A program made the translations under genes and the position numbers. The notes under the pieces are model-generated. The model was not told where the DNA came from. It was given only the letters and a program-made list of their open reading frames with translations, and did no database searches. A DNA stretch of 64,000 nucleotides, taken from positions 186,001-250,000 of the forward strand of contig NZ_KB903454.1 in NCBI RefSeq assembly GCF_000379765.1. Reading direction: 5' to 3'. Origin of the DNA: Flexithrix dorotheae DSM 6795 (GTDB lineage: Bacteria > Bacteroidota > Bacteroidia > Cytophagales > Flammeovirgaceae). Positions 34,987-44,142 of this stretch are shown here, piece by piece (position 1 is the stretch's first letter; each line of letters starts with the position of its first letter).

Positions 34987-37900
34987 ATGAGCAAACTAAA
35001 AAAATTCGGAACATTTGGTGGCGTTTTTACCCCCTCTATTCTTACCATTCTGGGGGTAATCATGTATTTAAGGCTGCCCATGATTATTGGGGAATCAGGC
35101 TTAATGGCTACTATTGGTATTATTGTAATTGCACATATTATTTCTGCCACCACCGGGCTAAGTGTTTCCTCTATTGCCACCGATAAAAAGGTTGAAGCAG
35201 GAGGTACTTACTACATGATTTCCAGGAGTTTAGGATTGCCCATTGGAGGCACTTTAGGACTTGCACTTTTTGTTGGGCTTTCCTTCAGTGTCAGTTTATA
35301 CCTGATAGGATTTTCGGAGAGTTTTTTAAATTATTTCGATTTTGAAGTAACTAAGGATGCCATTCGGATAACAGGAACTTTAATACTGATTGCAGTAACT
35401 ACCATTACTTTTATAAGTACTTCATTGGCCATAAAAACACAGTACTTCATTATGGCTGCCATTATTTTATCCTTAATATCCATCATCTTTGGGCAGCACG
35501 AATATCAGCCTACCGAACCATTAATTTCTTCTAATTCATCCACAGTGCCCCTAATGGTTTTATTTGGAATCTTTTTCCCGGCAGTAACGGGGTTTGAAGC
35601 AGGAGTTTCCATGTCGGGGGATTTACAGGATCCTAAAAAATCTATTCCAACTGGTTCGATCAGTGCCATAATAGTAGGATTTGTGGTTTACATTGCCCTG
35701 GCTTTTTTCTTTTCATACACGGTGGATGCCAATTTACTGGCCAATGATTCTCAGGTTTTATTGAAAATTTCCTGGATTCCCCAGTTAGTGGTAGCCGGAA
35801 TTTGGGGCGCCACTTTATCATCTGCATTAGGGAGTATTTTGGGAGCGCCAAGAATCCTGCAGGCCACTGCAGTGGATAAAATTAGCTGGAAAATATTTGC
35901 AAAAGGTGTTGGTGCTTCCAATGAGCCCAGAAATGCACTTTTGCTCACTTTTGCTATTGCCGAGTTCGGAATTTTGATAGGAGAACTGGATGTAATCGCC
36001 AGAATCGTTTCAATATTTTTCATTACTACTTACGGATTCTTAAACCTCAGTTGCGCTTTTGAGGCCTGGACCAGTGCCGATTTTCGTCCGGAGTTTAAAA
36101 CCCCTATCTGGGTTAGCTTACTTGGTGCAGTTGCCTGTATCATTGTAATGATTCAACTGGACTTTTTGGCTATGCTGGGAGCAACTTTAATTCTGGGGGC
36201 TTTATTCCTTTTCTTAAAAAGAAGGGAACTGAACCTGGAATCGGGAGATGCTTGGAGTGGAGTTTGGGCCTCTCTGGTAAAAACCGGTCTGGAACGCCTT
36301 GATCAGACTAATCTGCATGCCAGAAACTGGAGGCCAAATATCATCATGTTTAAGGGAAAGGATGAAGCCAGGCCTCATCTGGTAGAAATGGGACAGGCTG
36401 TAGCAGGGAAACTGGGCATTTTAACAGGATTCGAACTCATTCAGTCTGATGGAGAAATGTTGGCTAAGGCTAAGCCAATTCTTACCGAAGGAGCCACCAA
36501 AGGAAGATACTTTAATCACAAGCATTTTTGCAAAGACATTTATTCGGGGATTGATGAAGTATCCCGGCTCTACGGATTTTCCGGAGTACAACCTAACACC
36601 GTATTAATGGGTTGGAGCAAACAGGAAAAAAATAAGGAAAAGTTCGTGAGTGCAGTTAAAAGTTTCGAGCTCAATAATTACAATGCCATTTTCCTACATT
36701 ACCAGCCTGAAAAGAAATTTGGGGCACACAAAACCATAGATATCTGGTGGAGTGGTATGGGAAGGAACCTGGCTTTAAGCATCAACCTCATCAGGCATAT
36801 CACTTCCGGAGACCAATGGAAATCCGTAAAAATTCGACTTTTGGTAATAGCCAATGTCTCTTTTCAAAAAGATACTGTATTTAAATCTATTGAAAAAATC
36901 CTGGATAATTACCGGGTAGATATGGAAATAAAAATCATTAATAATGCGGTAGATAAATTACCGAAACCTGAAATCATTTTAAATGAATCGGGAAACACAG
37001 ACCTTACGGTAATTGGGATACAGGATAAACATTACCAAAAAATAAATGAAACCATTGCCGAAATCAATCACCTGATCAATCATCTGGGAACTACCCTAAT
37101 ACTACACGCATCCAGCTCTTTTGAGGAATATTCCCTTGGTTTTGAAAAAGAATCTAACTTATTAAATCTGGCAGATAGTTTTGGCCAGGAAATACTGGTT
37201 TTGCCCGAACTCCAGCAATCCAAATATCCAGTGATCAATAACGAAGTCAAAAAAATTGACACCAATGGTCAAAAAGTTTTGGAACTCTTATTTCAGAAAA
37301 CATTTGTTCCCTATTTTCAGGAAAATGCCAGGTTAAATAAAGAGCTGGAAACCGTAACTTCTGCCTTATTTGGTTTGTTGAAAAAAGCAATCGCCTACAA
37401 AGATTCCTACAGAAGAACCCGGGCATTTTACAAAGCCAAAAATGATTTCTATTTCAGGTCAAGGAAATTGCTAGAAAGTTTGCAGAATCAGGCCTTAGAA
37501 CAGCAGAGGGAAGCCTTAACAAACGGAATTAACTGGTATATTTCCAGGTTGAAAAGTGATATTTTAAGATTTCCGAAAGGATTCAATGTGCCTTTTAATA
37601 AAGAGGATTTTATGCTGAAAAAAGACGATCCATTTGGATTAAAAACCCTTAAAATACGAAAAAGAGCAGGTAATCCTTTTGCCAAGCACAGCATAAATTT
37701 ACTGATTAGTTACAGGCAAATAGCCAGATATTATTTGCAGGACAATAGATTTTTGTTTTTTAATGCCTTCCTTGAAGAATTCGACAGACTTTCGATGGAA
37801 TATTTATCGGGAATTAAAAAGTTCAATAATCTGATAAATGATCTTTTTGATGAACTGGAAAAGAAACTTTCTACAGAAAGTGGCACCTCCATTTTGGAGG

Positions 37901-40098
37901 AGAAAAAAGCAGCCATTGAAAGCCTTACTCAAAACCTGATTGAAAATCAGGGAAAAGATATGAAATTGTTTCAGAACCGCTTACAGGTAGAGTTTAGGAA
38001 AAACCTCCAACTTATGGTAAGCAGTATGGAACAACTGAATATCAATACATTAATCCAAGAAAAACGTAAGGGAAAAACCTTTTATAAAAAACTGGAAACC
38101 GACATCACTGATTTTCCCGAGGTATGGTATGAGGAGGTGAACAATTTCACCAATAAAATCTTCCTGGAAACTGTGATGGCAGGCACAAAAAGCAGGATAA
38201 AGGAAGAAATGGACGATTACCTCAGGGAAATGAATATGCTTCTTGATAATAAGGTAATTAAGGAAATTGAGGCGGTAAAGAAAACGGTAAAAAAGAGCTC
38301 GAATGAATCTTTGCCGGAACTAAAACTGGATTTTGAAAGTGAATCCATTAACCTGCTACATGGCTTTGCTGAAAAACAGGAAGAAATTGGAAAATTAATC
38401 CAGTCACTTCCGGAATCTATTACCATCGCGTCTCCTTCAATTTCTGAGCACACTTCCCTTACAGGACAAAAATCCGAGAACCAAATGGATGAAGTGGCCA
38501 ATATTCCAGCGGCCAGAATCACCAATCATTTTATGGAATCCAGGTTTTTTGGGCCAACTCAGGATTATTTTGAAGATGTAAATGAAAGCATTAAAAATAA
38601 AATGCTGGGCATTAAAGACCATTTAAGTCTGATGAGGTTTAATATGGAAAACATTGATGCTGAAAATGATGATGTCGGAAAAACCAATGGCGATATTAAA
38701 GAAAGAACACTCCAAAAAATTCAATCAGAAGAAAATGAATTGAAGGAAATCAAAAGTGTACTACATCAAAAAATACAGGAAAATATTGAAAGTGCTTTTC
38801 AGCCTTTAACATCTTATACGATTGTAGAAAGTGCAGGGGAATTTGTGCAGTTCTTAAGAGACTATCAAAGCAAAAGAGTGCTTTCGAAATTTGGAGCTTT
38901 CAGGGAGGAGATTAAGGAAACTATCAGAAATTTTTCTGCAAAATTATTATATTCCAGAAGCGGGGGAATTTTGCTGGCCAAAAAACTAATTGAAGATGAA
39001 CAACTTCGACCACTTAATGGCAAAATTCTGGATTTAGTAGAGGTGGTCAGTCCGGATGCAGAAGTGTTGGCTAACCTTCCTCATTATTACAAAAATCTAT
39101 TCAGTGGCAGGTCCAGTATCAGTGACGATTTTTGGATCTCCCGAAAAAAGGAAGAAGAGTTGTTGAAAAAATCCTTCAATCGCCTGCAAAGAGGTGTTCC
39201 CGGAGGAGTATTATTATTGGGAGAGCGCAATTCTGGTAAGACGGCCTTTTGTCGACATATCAGCACAAAGTTGTTTAAAAAAGAAAAAACATTTCACATT
39301 TTTCCTCCAAAATCAGGATCAGTACATTCAAAGGATTTTGTGAATACCATTCAGGAAGTCACCCAGATTGACGGACCTTTGGAGCTAATCCTCAACCGGG
39401 TTCCTGCAGGCTCGGCATTCATTATCCACGATATGGAAATGTGGTGGGAAAGACAACAGGAAGGATTGGAAGTAGTCCTTTTGGTAAAGCAATTGATTTA
39501 TGATTATGGCCACAAGTTTTTCTTTTTGGTGAATATGAATCCTTTCACTTTTGAGCTATTAAATCAACTTTGCACCTTTCAGGAGAGTTTTACGGAAGTT
39601 ATGCGTTTTACGCCATTTGATGCGGAAAGCCTGAAAAACCTGGTCATTTCCCGTCATCAATCCAGTGGGATTAAATTTAGCCTGAATGAAAAATCAGAAG
39701 AGGATATTTCTGAAATAAAAATGGCGAATTTATTCAATAAGTTTTTCAATTATTCTCAGGGAAATCCGGGAGTTGCCCTCAATACCTGGATTTCTGCCAT
39801 AGAAAAGGTTTATCTCAATACCATAGAAATTGTACCTCCTGAAAGCCCAGAAATAGATGTACTGGATAAAATGAAACCTGAATGGCTTATCATACTGGAA
39901 AACTTTATCCTGCACAAAAGACTCACCTATCCGAAATTAAGGAGAATTTTGGGCATACCACAGGAAGAAATTAAAGATTTAATTGAAAACATTAAAAGGA
40001 CAGGCCTGGTGGAGGAGAATAAATCTGAAATTCTCATTATTAATCCCTATGTGGAGTTCTTAATCATCAAAATTTTAAAACAAAAAGGAATTATTTAA
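34987..40098 (+). CDS. SLC12-like permease fused to a helical region, P-loop ATPase and winged-helix-like end
   Basis: 1703 residues. Residues about 1-430 form a permease of the cation-chloride cotransporter (SLC12) branch of the APC superfamily, with GVFTPSILTILGVIMYLRLP at the start and GGTYYMISRSLGLPIGGTLG in helix 3. From NWRPNIIMF (about 447) an SLC12-type C-terminal domain runs to about 730. A long charged helical region (about 760-1370) with several coiled coils follows. The P-loop is GERNSGKT (1412-1419), with a Walker B-like IIHDMEMWW (D1482), and the end (about 1630-1700) looks like a winged helix (LTYPKLRRILGIPQEEIKDL). Ordinary bacterial members end after the second domain. An MscS-like gene follows after 3 bases. 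Ion specificity is unknown; K+/Cl- is a family-based guess. Confidence 0.88.
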   Translation: MSKLKKFGTFGGVFTPSILTILGVIMYLRLPMIIGESGLMATIGIIVIAHIISATTGLSVSSIATDKKVEAGGTYYMISRSLGLPIGGTLGLALFVGLSFSVSLYLIGFSESFLNYFDFEVTKDAIRITGTLILIAVTTITFISTSLAIKTQYFIMAAIILSLISIIFGQHEYQPTEPLISSNSSTVPLMVLFGIFFPAVTGFEAGVSMSGDLQDPKKSIPTGSISAIIVGFVVYIALAFFFSYTVDANLLANDSQVLLKISWIPQLVVAGIWGATLSSALGSILGAPRILQATAVDKISWKIFAKGVGASNEPRNALLLTFAIAEFGILIGELDVIARIVSIFFITTYGFLNLSCAFEAWTSADFRPEFKTPIWVSLLGAVACIIVMIQLDFLAMLGATLILGALFLFLKRRELNLESGDAWSGVWASLVKTGLERLDQTNLHARNWRPNIIMFKGKDEARPHLVEMGQAVAGKLGILTGFELIQSDGEMLAKAKPILTEGATKGRYFNHKHFCKDIYSGIDEVSRLYGFSGVQPNTVLMGWSKQEKNKEKFVSAVKSFELNNYNAIFLHYQPEKKFGAHKTIDIWWSGMGRNLALSINLIRHITSGDQWKSVKIRLLVIANVSFQKDTVFKSIEKILDNYRVDMEIKIINNAVDKLPKPEIILNESGNTDLTVIGIQDKHYQKINETIAEINHLINHLGTTLILHASSSFEEYSLGFEKESNLLNLADSFGQEILVLPELQQSKYPVINNEVKKIDTNGQKVLELLFQKTFVPYFQENARLNKELETVTSALFGLLKKAIAYKDSYRRTRAFYKAKNDFYFRSRKLLESLQNQALEQQREALTNGINWYISRLKSDILRFPKGFNVPFNKEDFMLKKDDPFGLKTLKIRKRAGNPFAKHSINLLISYRQIARYYLQDNRFLFFNAFLEEFDRLSMEYLSGIKKFNNLINDLFDELEKKLSTESGTSILEEKKAAIESLTQNLIENQGKDMKLFQNRLQVEFRKNLQLMVSSMEQLNINTLIQEKRKGKTFYKKLETDITDFPEVWYEEVNNFTNKIFLETVMAGTKSRIKEEMDDYLREMNMLLDNKVIKEIEAVKKTVKKSSNESLPELKLDFESESINLLHGFAEKQEEIGKLIQSLPESITIASPSISEHTSLTGQKSENQMDEVANIPAARITNHFMESRFFGPTQDYFEDVNESIKNKMLGIKDHLSLMRFNMENIDAENDDVGKTNGDIKERTLQKIQSEENELKEIKSVLHQKIQENIESAFQPLTSYTIVESAGEFVQFLRDYQSKRVLSKFGAFREEIKETIRNFSAKLLYSRSGGILLAKKLIEDEQLRPLNGKILDLVEVVSPDAEVLANLPHYYKNLFSGRSSISDDFWISRKKEEELLKKSFNRLQRGVPGGVLLLGERNSGKTAFCRHISTKLFKKEKTFHIFPPKSGSVHSKDFVNTIQEVTQIDGPLELILNRVPAGSAFIIHDMEMWWERQQEGLEVVLLVKQLIYDYGHKFFFLVNMNPFTFELLNQLCTFQESFTEVMRFTPFDAESLKNLVISRHQSSGIKFSLNEKSEEDISEIKMANLFNKFFNYSQGNPGVALNTWISAIEKVYLNTIEIVPPESPEIDVLDKMKPEWLIILENFILHKRLTYPKLRRILGIPQEEIKDLIENIKRTGLVEENKSEILIINPYVEFLIIKILKQKGII

Positions 40099-40101
40099 GG
40101 C

Positions 40102-40800
40102 ATGAATCTAATTGTTTTGATATTAGTGGGAATTGGACTTTTCCTCATCGGAAAATTACTGGAAATTTTACTGAGAAAGTTTACCTATCTCAGCCGAAAA
40201 TGGAAAAAAGCAAAACAGTTTGTTTTTATCGTACAGTTTGTATTATTGGTTGGCTACCTTTTTTGGGCTTGTCAATTCACCATGGGCCAAAAACCTTTTT
40301 ATCCTTATCTCAATTTTACCCTGATTTTAATCCTTGCCATTTTTATTTCCCTTTATTTAATTAAGGATTTTATTGCCGGGGTCATTTTCCGTCTTCAAAA
40401 TGATTTAAAACTTAACCAGATTATCCAAACTAGTGAGGTATCAGGAAAAATAATCCGATTTGGCCACACTTTTTTAAAGGTAGAAACCCTAGGTGGTGAT
40501 ATTGCAAGTATTCCCTATTCAAGGATTGCCAACAGCATTGTGACAGAAGTTTCCAAAGCTGAAAGTTCAGAACATTCAAAAATACACTTAAAAGCCAGGA
40601 AGAAATACTCAAAGGAAGAAACAAGCAGGAATATTAAAGTTTTTATTTTAAACTCTCCTTGGAGTTCGTTTAAAAAACCACCTGTAATTTCTTTTAAAGA
40701 GGAAACAGAAAAAGAGTTCGTATTTGAAATAACAGTACACTCCATTTTAAAGAAACACTCCAATTATCTTGAAGCCGGACTCAGAGAGAAGTTTGAATAA
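40102..40800 (+). CDS. Small MscS-like channel protein
   Basis: 232 residues with three membrane helices (about 2-24, 41-60 and 72-96) and then an MscS-type beta domain (about 97-165): DFIAGVIFRLQNDLKLNQII, SGKIIRFGHTFLKVETLGGD and IASIPYSRIANSIVTEVSKA correspond to the pore-helix exit, the GxIxxI strand and the IPNS-like motif. The C-terminal part (about 170-232) is a short charged alpha/beta tail. It resembles the smaller MscS-like proteins rather than MscK. The ATG lies 3 bases after the stop of the SLC12-ATPase giant gene, which indicates co-translation, and a strong terminator ends the pair. Gating by tension is family knowledge; a role together with the transporter is inference. Confidence 0.82.
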   Translation: MNLIVLILVGIGLFLIGKLLEILLRKFTYLSRKWKKAKQFVFIVQFVLLVGYLFWACQFTMGQKPFYPYLNFTLILILAIFISLYLIKDFIAGVIFRLQNDLKLNQIIQTSEVSGKIIRFGHTFLKVETLGGDIASIPYSRIANSIVTEVSKAESSEHSKIHLKARKKYSKEETSRNIKVFILNSPWSSFKKPPVISFKEETEKEFVFEITVHSILKKHSNYLEAGLREKFE

Positions 40801-40816
40801 TTTTCTTTTCATCCGA

Positions 40817-40856
40817 AAACAAAAAAGCCACTATTTCATGTGGCTTTTTTGTTTTT
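40817..40856. terminator. Strong bidirectional terminator
   Basis: A perfect 13-base-pair stem, ACAAAAAAGCCAC (40819-40831) with its complement at 40840-40852 and an 8-base loop, lies between the convergent MscS-like and DUF3108 genes. T-runs lie on both sides in the proper orientation. Confidence 0.92.
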
Positions 40857-40875
40857 ATTATTGAAGAATAAAACT

Positions 40876-41694
40876 TTAGTCCTCCGCAAAATTAAAATCG
40901 TGCTTAAGTCCAGCGTGTTCTACCAATTCAATTTTCACATTGGCAATAAACATCTTGGCTTTAATTAATAAAGGCACACGGTTTTTATCATCCGATACCC
41001 AGAATTTAATCGCATCCCCACCATCAAACAATTCATTTTCTGGCATAATTGGGGAAAGTGCAAAAGAATTGATTTTTCCAAAGTTGGTTTTCAAAACTTC
41101 CTTACCCAGATAGCGAACTTTCATATCGTAAACAGAATCCTCATAAACCCCATACATCTGAATGGTATCACCTTCGTATTTCTTATCAAAATCGATAGTT
41201 CTCAGGTAATAATACCCACTTACCATATCCTGAGGATAATCGGGAAATTCAAATTGTTTTTTTTCTTCCTTATCAGGCATGGTTTGCACTAATTTCCCAA
41301 TCTTGTTTTTATGATCGAAGATGATGGTTTCATCCAGTTTATAGTTTTTGCCTTCTTCAATATTTCGGTAAAATTTATGTGAAGTAACTGCACCGGTATC
41401 AATATAAGAGCCCCATCGGTCATTTACATTGTAAAGCCATGAAGCTACTCCGGTTGTTTTTCCATCCACATTTACCCTGTAGCATTTTCTTCCATTAACA
41501 TCATATAAGTTTTTATCCAGCTCTACTACCGCTTCCCCACCATTAATTCCAAGATAATGCGCTACATATTTAAATCTTTCCCCTCTTGCAAAATCATTAT
41601 TTTTTAAGCTACGAAATTTCCCTCCATTATCCTGTTTAAGCACAAAGGCTGTGGCGGTAAATAGAACCGCTAATAATATTGAGATTCTTTTCAT
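40876..41694 (-). CDS. Secreted DUF3108 protein
   Basis: 272 residues with a signal peptide or anchor (about 1-17). The mature protein is beta-rich and matches the DUF3108 pattern: GERFKYVAHYLGINGGEAVVEL at its start, GRKCYRVNVDGKTTGVASWLY, the WGSYIDTGAVTSHKFYRNIE stretch, GDTIQMYGVYED and DKNRVPLLIKAKMFI near the end. DUF3108 proteins are periplasmic or outer-membrane-associated with unknown role. The gene is single, converges on the MscS-like gene with a shared terminator, and has a possible -7 box, read as TAAATTTG at 41763-41770 on the minus strand, about 70 bases upstream. Confidence 0.88.
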   Translation of the reverse strand: MKRISILLAVLFTATAFVLKQDNGGKFRSLKNNDFARGERFKYVAHYLGINGGEAVVELDKNLYDVNGRKCYRVNVDGKTTGVASWLYNVNDRWGSYIDTGAVTSHKFYRNIEEGKNYKLDETIIFDHKNKIGKLVQTMPDKEEKKQFEFPDYPQDMVSGYYYLRTIDFDKKYEGDTIQMYGVYEDSVYDMKVRYLGKEVLKTNFGKINSFALSPIMPENELFDGGDAIKFWVSDDKNRVPLLIKAKMFIANVKIELVEHAGLKHDFNFAED

Positions 41695-41879
41695 AAGTTT
41701 AGTTGTTGTGTCTGGCTGACGGATAAATGATTATAAAAAAATTCATTTTGGATTCTCAAACCCAAATTTATTTAAAAAATTGAATAAATCTAAAAAGTAA
41801 ATTACCAGTCTTTAAACGAGTATTTACCTGCAAAAGTTTATCAAACACCTTTTCAATTCGTATAGTCCCCTTCTTGTAT

Positions 41880-41887
41880 TACTTTTG
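41880..41887 (+). promoter_or_regulatory. Possible -7 box of tatD
   Basis: TACTTTTG fits TAnnTTTG and lies 42 bases before the tatD ATG. No TTG element is found at the expected distance upstream, so only the -7 half is supported. Confidence 0.4.
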
Positions 41888-41929
41888 CCAAAATTTAAAA
41901 TTAATCCATAATCAGAAAAAAAATTAACC

Positions 41930-42691
41930 ATGATAGATAGTCATGCTCATATATATTCAGACAAATTCAAAGCAGATATTGACGATGTTTTAGCCAGAAC
42001 TTTTGATCAGAATGTACATAAAATCTTCATGCCCAATATTGATCATAAGTCTATTGATAAAATGATGGAACTGGAGTTGAAGTACCCGCAGCAATGCCAT
42101 TCCATGATGGGCCTTCACCCCTGCTCTGTGGATAAACATTTTGAAAAGGAATTGTATCTGGTAGAAGAATGGCTTGACAAAAGAAAGTTTACGGCTGTAG
42201 GCGAAATGGGACTTGACCTGTATTGGGACAAGCAATTTTTCGAGCAACAAAAGGAGGCGTTCACGATTCAGGTAGATTTGGCTAAAAAGCATCAGCTGCC
42301 CATTGTAGTGCATACCAGGGATTCCATGCAGGAAACCATCGAGTTATTGGAAAAGCTTAAGGATGATCAGTTAACAGGTGTGGTACACTGTTTCACGGGG
42401 ACAGTGGAAGATGCCAACAGGATTACTGAAATGGGATTTTATCTTGGTATTGGCGGTGTAGCTACTTTTAAAAATGGGGGAATGGACAAAGTACTTCCCG
42501 AAATTGATTTGAAACACCTTTTGCTGGAAACGGATAGTCCATACCTGTCTCCAGTGCCACACAGAGGTAAAAGAAATGAACCATCTTACATTCCAATAAT
42601 CGCAGAAAGGATTGCCACTTTAAAAAATATTAGTGTTGAGGAAGTAAGCCAGGTAACTGATGAAAATTGTTTGAAGCTTTTTAAATTATAA
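41930..42691 (+). CDS. tatD: TatD-family metal-dependent hydrolase
   Basis: 253 residues, the usual length for TatD/YcfH-type DNases. The metal-binding motifs are all visible: DSHAHIYS at residues 3-10, GEMGLDLYWD (about 92-101) with its conserved Glu, HTRDS (about 126-130), VVHCFTG (about 148-154) and LETDSPYL (about 199-206). TatD proteins are TIM-barrel metallo-dependent exonucleases involved in DNA repair or turnover; for bacterial paralogues the natural substrate is often unsettled. Motif spacing is standard and nothing appears to be missing. The gene is followed by a hairpin pair and is monocistronic. Confidence 0.94.
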   Translation: MIDSHAHIYSDKFKADIDDVLARTFDQNVHKIFMPNIDHKSIDKMMELELKYPQQCHSMMGLHPCSVDKHFEKELYLVEEWLDKRKFTAVGEMGLDLYWDKQFFEQQKEAFTIQVDLAKKHQLPIVVHTRDSMQETIELLEKLKDDQLTGVVHCFTGTVEDANRITEMGFYLGIGGVATFKNGGMDKVLPEIDLKHLLLETDSPYLSPVPHRGKRNEPSYIPIIAERIATLKNISVEEVSQVTDENCLKLFKL

Positions 42692-42717
42692 TAGTTTCAT
42701 TTTCCGTGAACAAAGCT

Positions 42718-42758
42718 GGGCGAAGTTTGCCGCTTCGCCCAAATAATTTTTATTTGGG
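42718..42758 (+). terminator. Terminator of tatD with two overlapping hairpins
   Basis: Stem GGGCGAAG (42718-42725) with CTTCGCCC (42733-42740) overlaps a second stem in which CCCAAATAA (42738-42746) pairs with TTATTTGGG (ending at 42758). The shared CCC can join only one of them at a time. Confidence 0.65.
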
Positions 42759-42980
42759 AAAGCTCTTTTCTACAAATTATTTAGTTTCATAGGCTATAAA
42801 GCTTATTCCAAATCCCATTCTATTTTGTTTTTCAAAGAACATTCTCCCCCAGGGAAGCCTCATTTTTCAGTAAAAACAAAGCATCAACCTACAAATTATC
42901 CCCTTTTTTGGGGGTGACTCCTTGCTTTCTATTAGCCAAATTTGCTACATTACGAAAAACTAACTGCTAATCAATTTTTT

Positions 42981-43949
42981 ATGAAAAAACTAATCAAAAT
43001 TACTTTATCGGTAGTTGCAGGGTTGCTGTTACTGATTTTAGCTTTTATTGGCTACCTCTTAATATTTCTTCCCTCCATTGATCCCCCAGAGCTTAAAGTA
43101 GAACTTACCCCGGAAAGAATTGAACGGGGAGATTATCTGGCAAATAAATTAATGGGCTGCATGGACTGCCATGCCCAGCGGGATTGGAGTAAATTCACCG
43201 GACCAACTTTTGTGAACACCAGAGGTGGTGGTGGTGAAAAATGGTCACATTCCATGGGATTTCCCGGAGAATTATATGCTCCAAATATTACCAAATTACA
43301 AGACTGGTCTGATGGGGAAATTTACAGGGCAATTACAAATGGAGTAAGCAAAGATGGCTCACCACTTTTTCCCATAATGCCTTATCTCACCTATGGTCAG
43401 TTGGAAAAAGAAGATATTTATTCAGTAATTGCCTATTTGAGAACACTAGAACCACAAGAAAATGAAGTTCCTGAAAGAGAGCTGGATTTCCCGCTAAATA
43501 TCATCGTGAATACCATGCCTACTGAAGGCCAACACCAACTAAAGCTCGATCCGGGAAATGAGGTGGAATATGGAAAATACCTTTTAACTGCAGCAGCTTG
43601 TTACGATTGCCATACCAAACAAGAACAAGGGCAATACATTGAGGAAATGGCCTATGCCGGGGGAATGGAATTTCCCTTGGAAACCGGTGGAGTTGTCAGG
43701 TCTTCTAATATAACTCCTGATCTGGAAACAGGCATAGGAAAGTGGACTAAAGCACAGTTTATTCAAAAATTTAAAAGTTATGCAGATTCTGGATTCGTTG
43801 CCTATGAAGTCCCTGAAAATGAATACAATACATTCATGCCCTGGACTTACTATGCCAGTTTGCCAGAAAAAGATCTCGGAGCAATTTTCACCTATTTGCA
43901 AACTATCAACCCGGTGCAAAATAAAGTAGAAAAGTTCACTGCTAACTAA
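42981..43949 (+). CDS. Membrane-anchored diheme c-type cytochrome
   Basis: 322 residues from the ATG at 42981; the frame extends further upstream only with a TTG codon (42942). One N-terminal membrane helix (about 9-31) anchors the protein on the periplasmic side. Two heme c sites are present: CMDCH (C60, C63, H64) and CYDCH (C207, C210, H211), each heading a class I cytochrome c domain of about 130 residues. Met ligands are likely in FPIMPYLTYGQL (first domain) and in FMPWTYY (second). Similar two- or three-heme subunits pass electrons from periplasmic dehydrogenases; no dehydrogenase gene is adjacent, so the electron donor is unknown. A strong terminator follows. Confidence 0.93.
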   Translation: MKKLIKITLSVVAGLLLLILAFIGYLLIFLPSIDPPELKVELTPERIERGDYLANKLMGCMDCHAQRDWSKFTGPTFVNTRGGGGEKWSHSMGFPGELYAPNITKLQDWSDGEIYRAITNGVSKDGSPLFPIMPYLTYGQLEKEDIYSVIAYLRTLEPQENEVPERELDFPLNIIVNTMPTEGQHQLKLDPGNEVEYGKYLLTAAACYDCHTKQEQGQYIEEMAYAGGMEFPLETGGVVRSSNITPDLETGIGKWTKAQFIQKFKSYADSGFVAYEVPENEYNTFMPWTYYASLPEKDLGAIFTYLQTINPVQNKVEKFTAN

Positions 43950-43970
43950 ATATACAGGCTAAGAAAATAT

Positions 43971-44013
43971 AAAAGCCAACAGTTCTTCATATTAAAAAGC
44001 TGTTGGCTTTTTT
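43971..44013 (+). terminator. Terminator of the cytochrome c gene
   Basis: AAAAGCCAACAG (43971-43982) pairs with CTGTTGGCTTTT (44000-44011), with T-run to 44013. It lies 21 bases after the stop codon. Confidence 0.88.
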
Positions 44014-44026
44014 GGCATTATAAGCA

Positions 44027-44058
44027 CCCGTGCTCCACACCGGGTGTGGAGCACCGGG
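44027..44058. repeat. GC-rich palindrome in an AT-rich spacer
   Basis: GTGCTCCACAC (44030-44040), loop CGG, then the exact complement (44044-44054), extended outward by CCC (44027-44029) against GGG (44056-44058) with one bulged C. It follows the cytochrome terminator by 13 bases and lacks a T-run, so it is not itself an ordinary terminator; it resembles extragenic palindromes. Confidence 0.7.
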
Positions 44059-44142
44059 AACTATTATTACCGAGAAACAATAATCTCTCTATCAGTCTTT
44101 TATAGCAAAAAAAACACGATTAATTTTGAATCATTACTTAAA

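Noticed and set aside
38217-38622. Minus-strand frames in the helical part of the SLC12-ATPase gene
   Set aside because: They are mirror frames of the Glu/Lys-rich coiled coil, giving Ser/Phe-rich translations.
42942-42980. Longer N-terminus for the cytochrome c from a TTG codon
   Set aside because: The ATG at 42981 gives the membrane anchor at once and the extra 13 residues are polar and unlike a leader.
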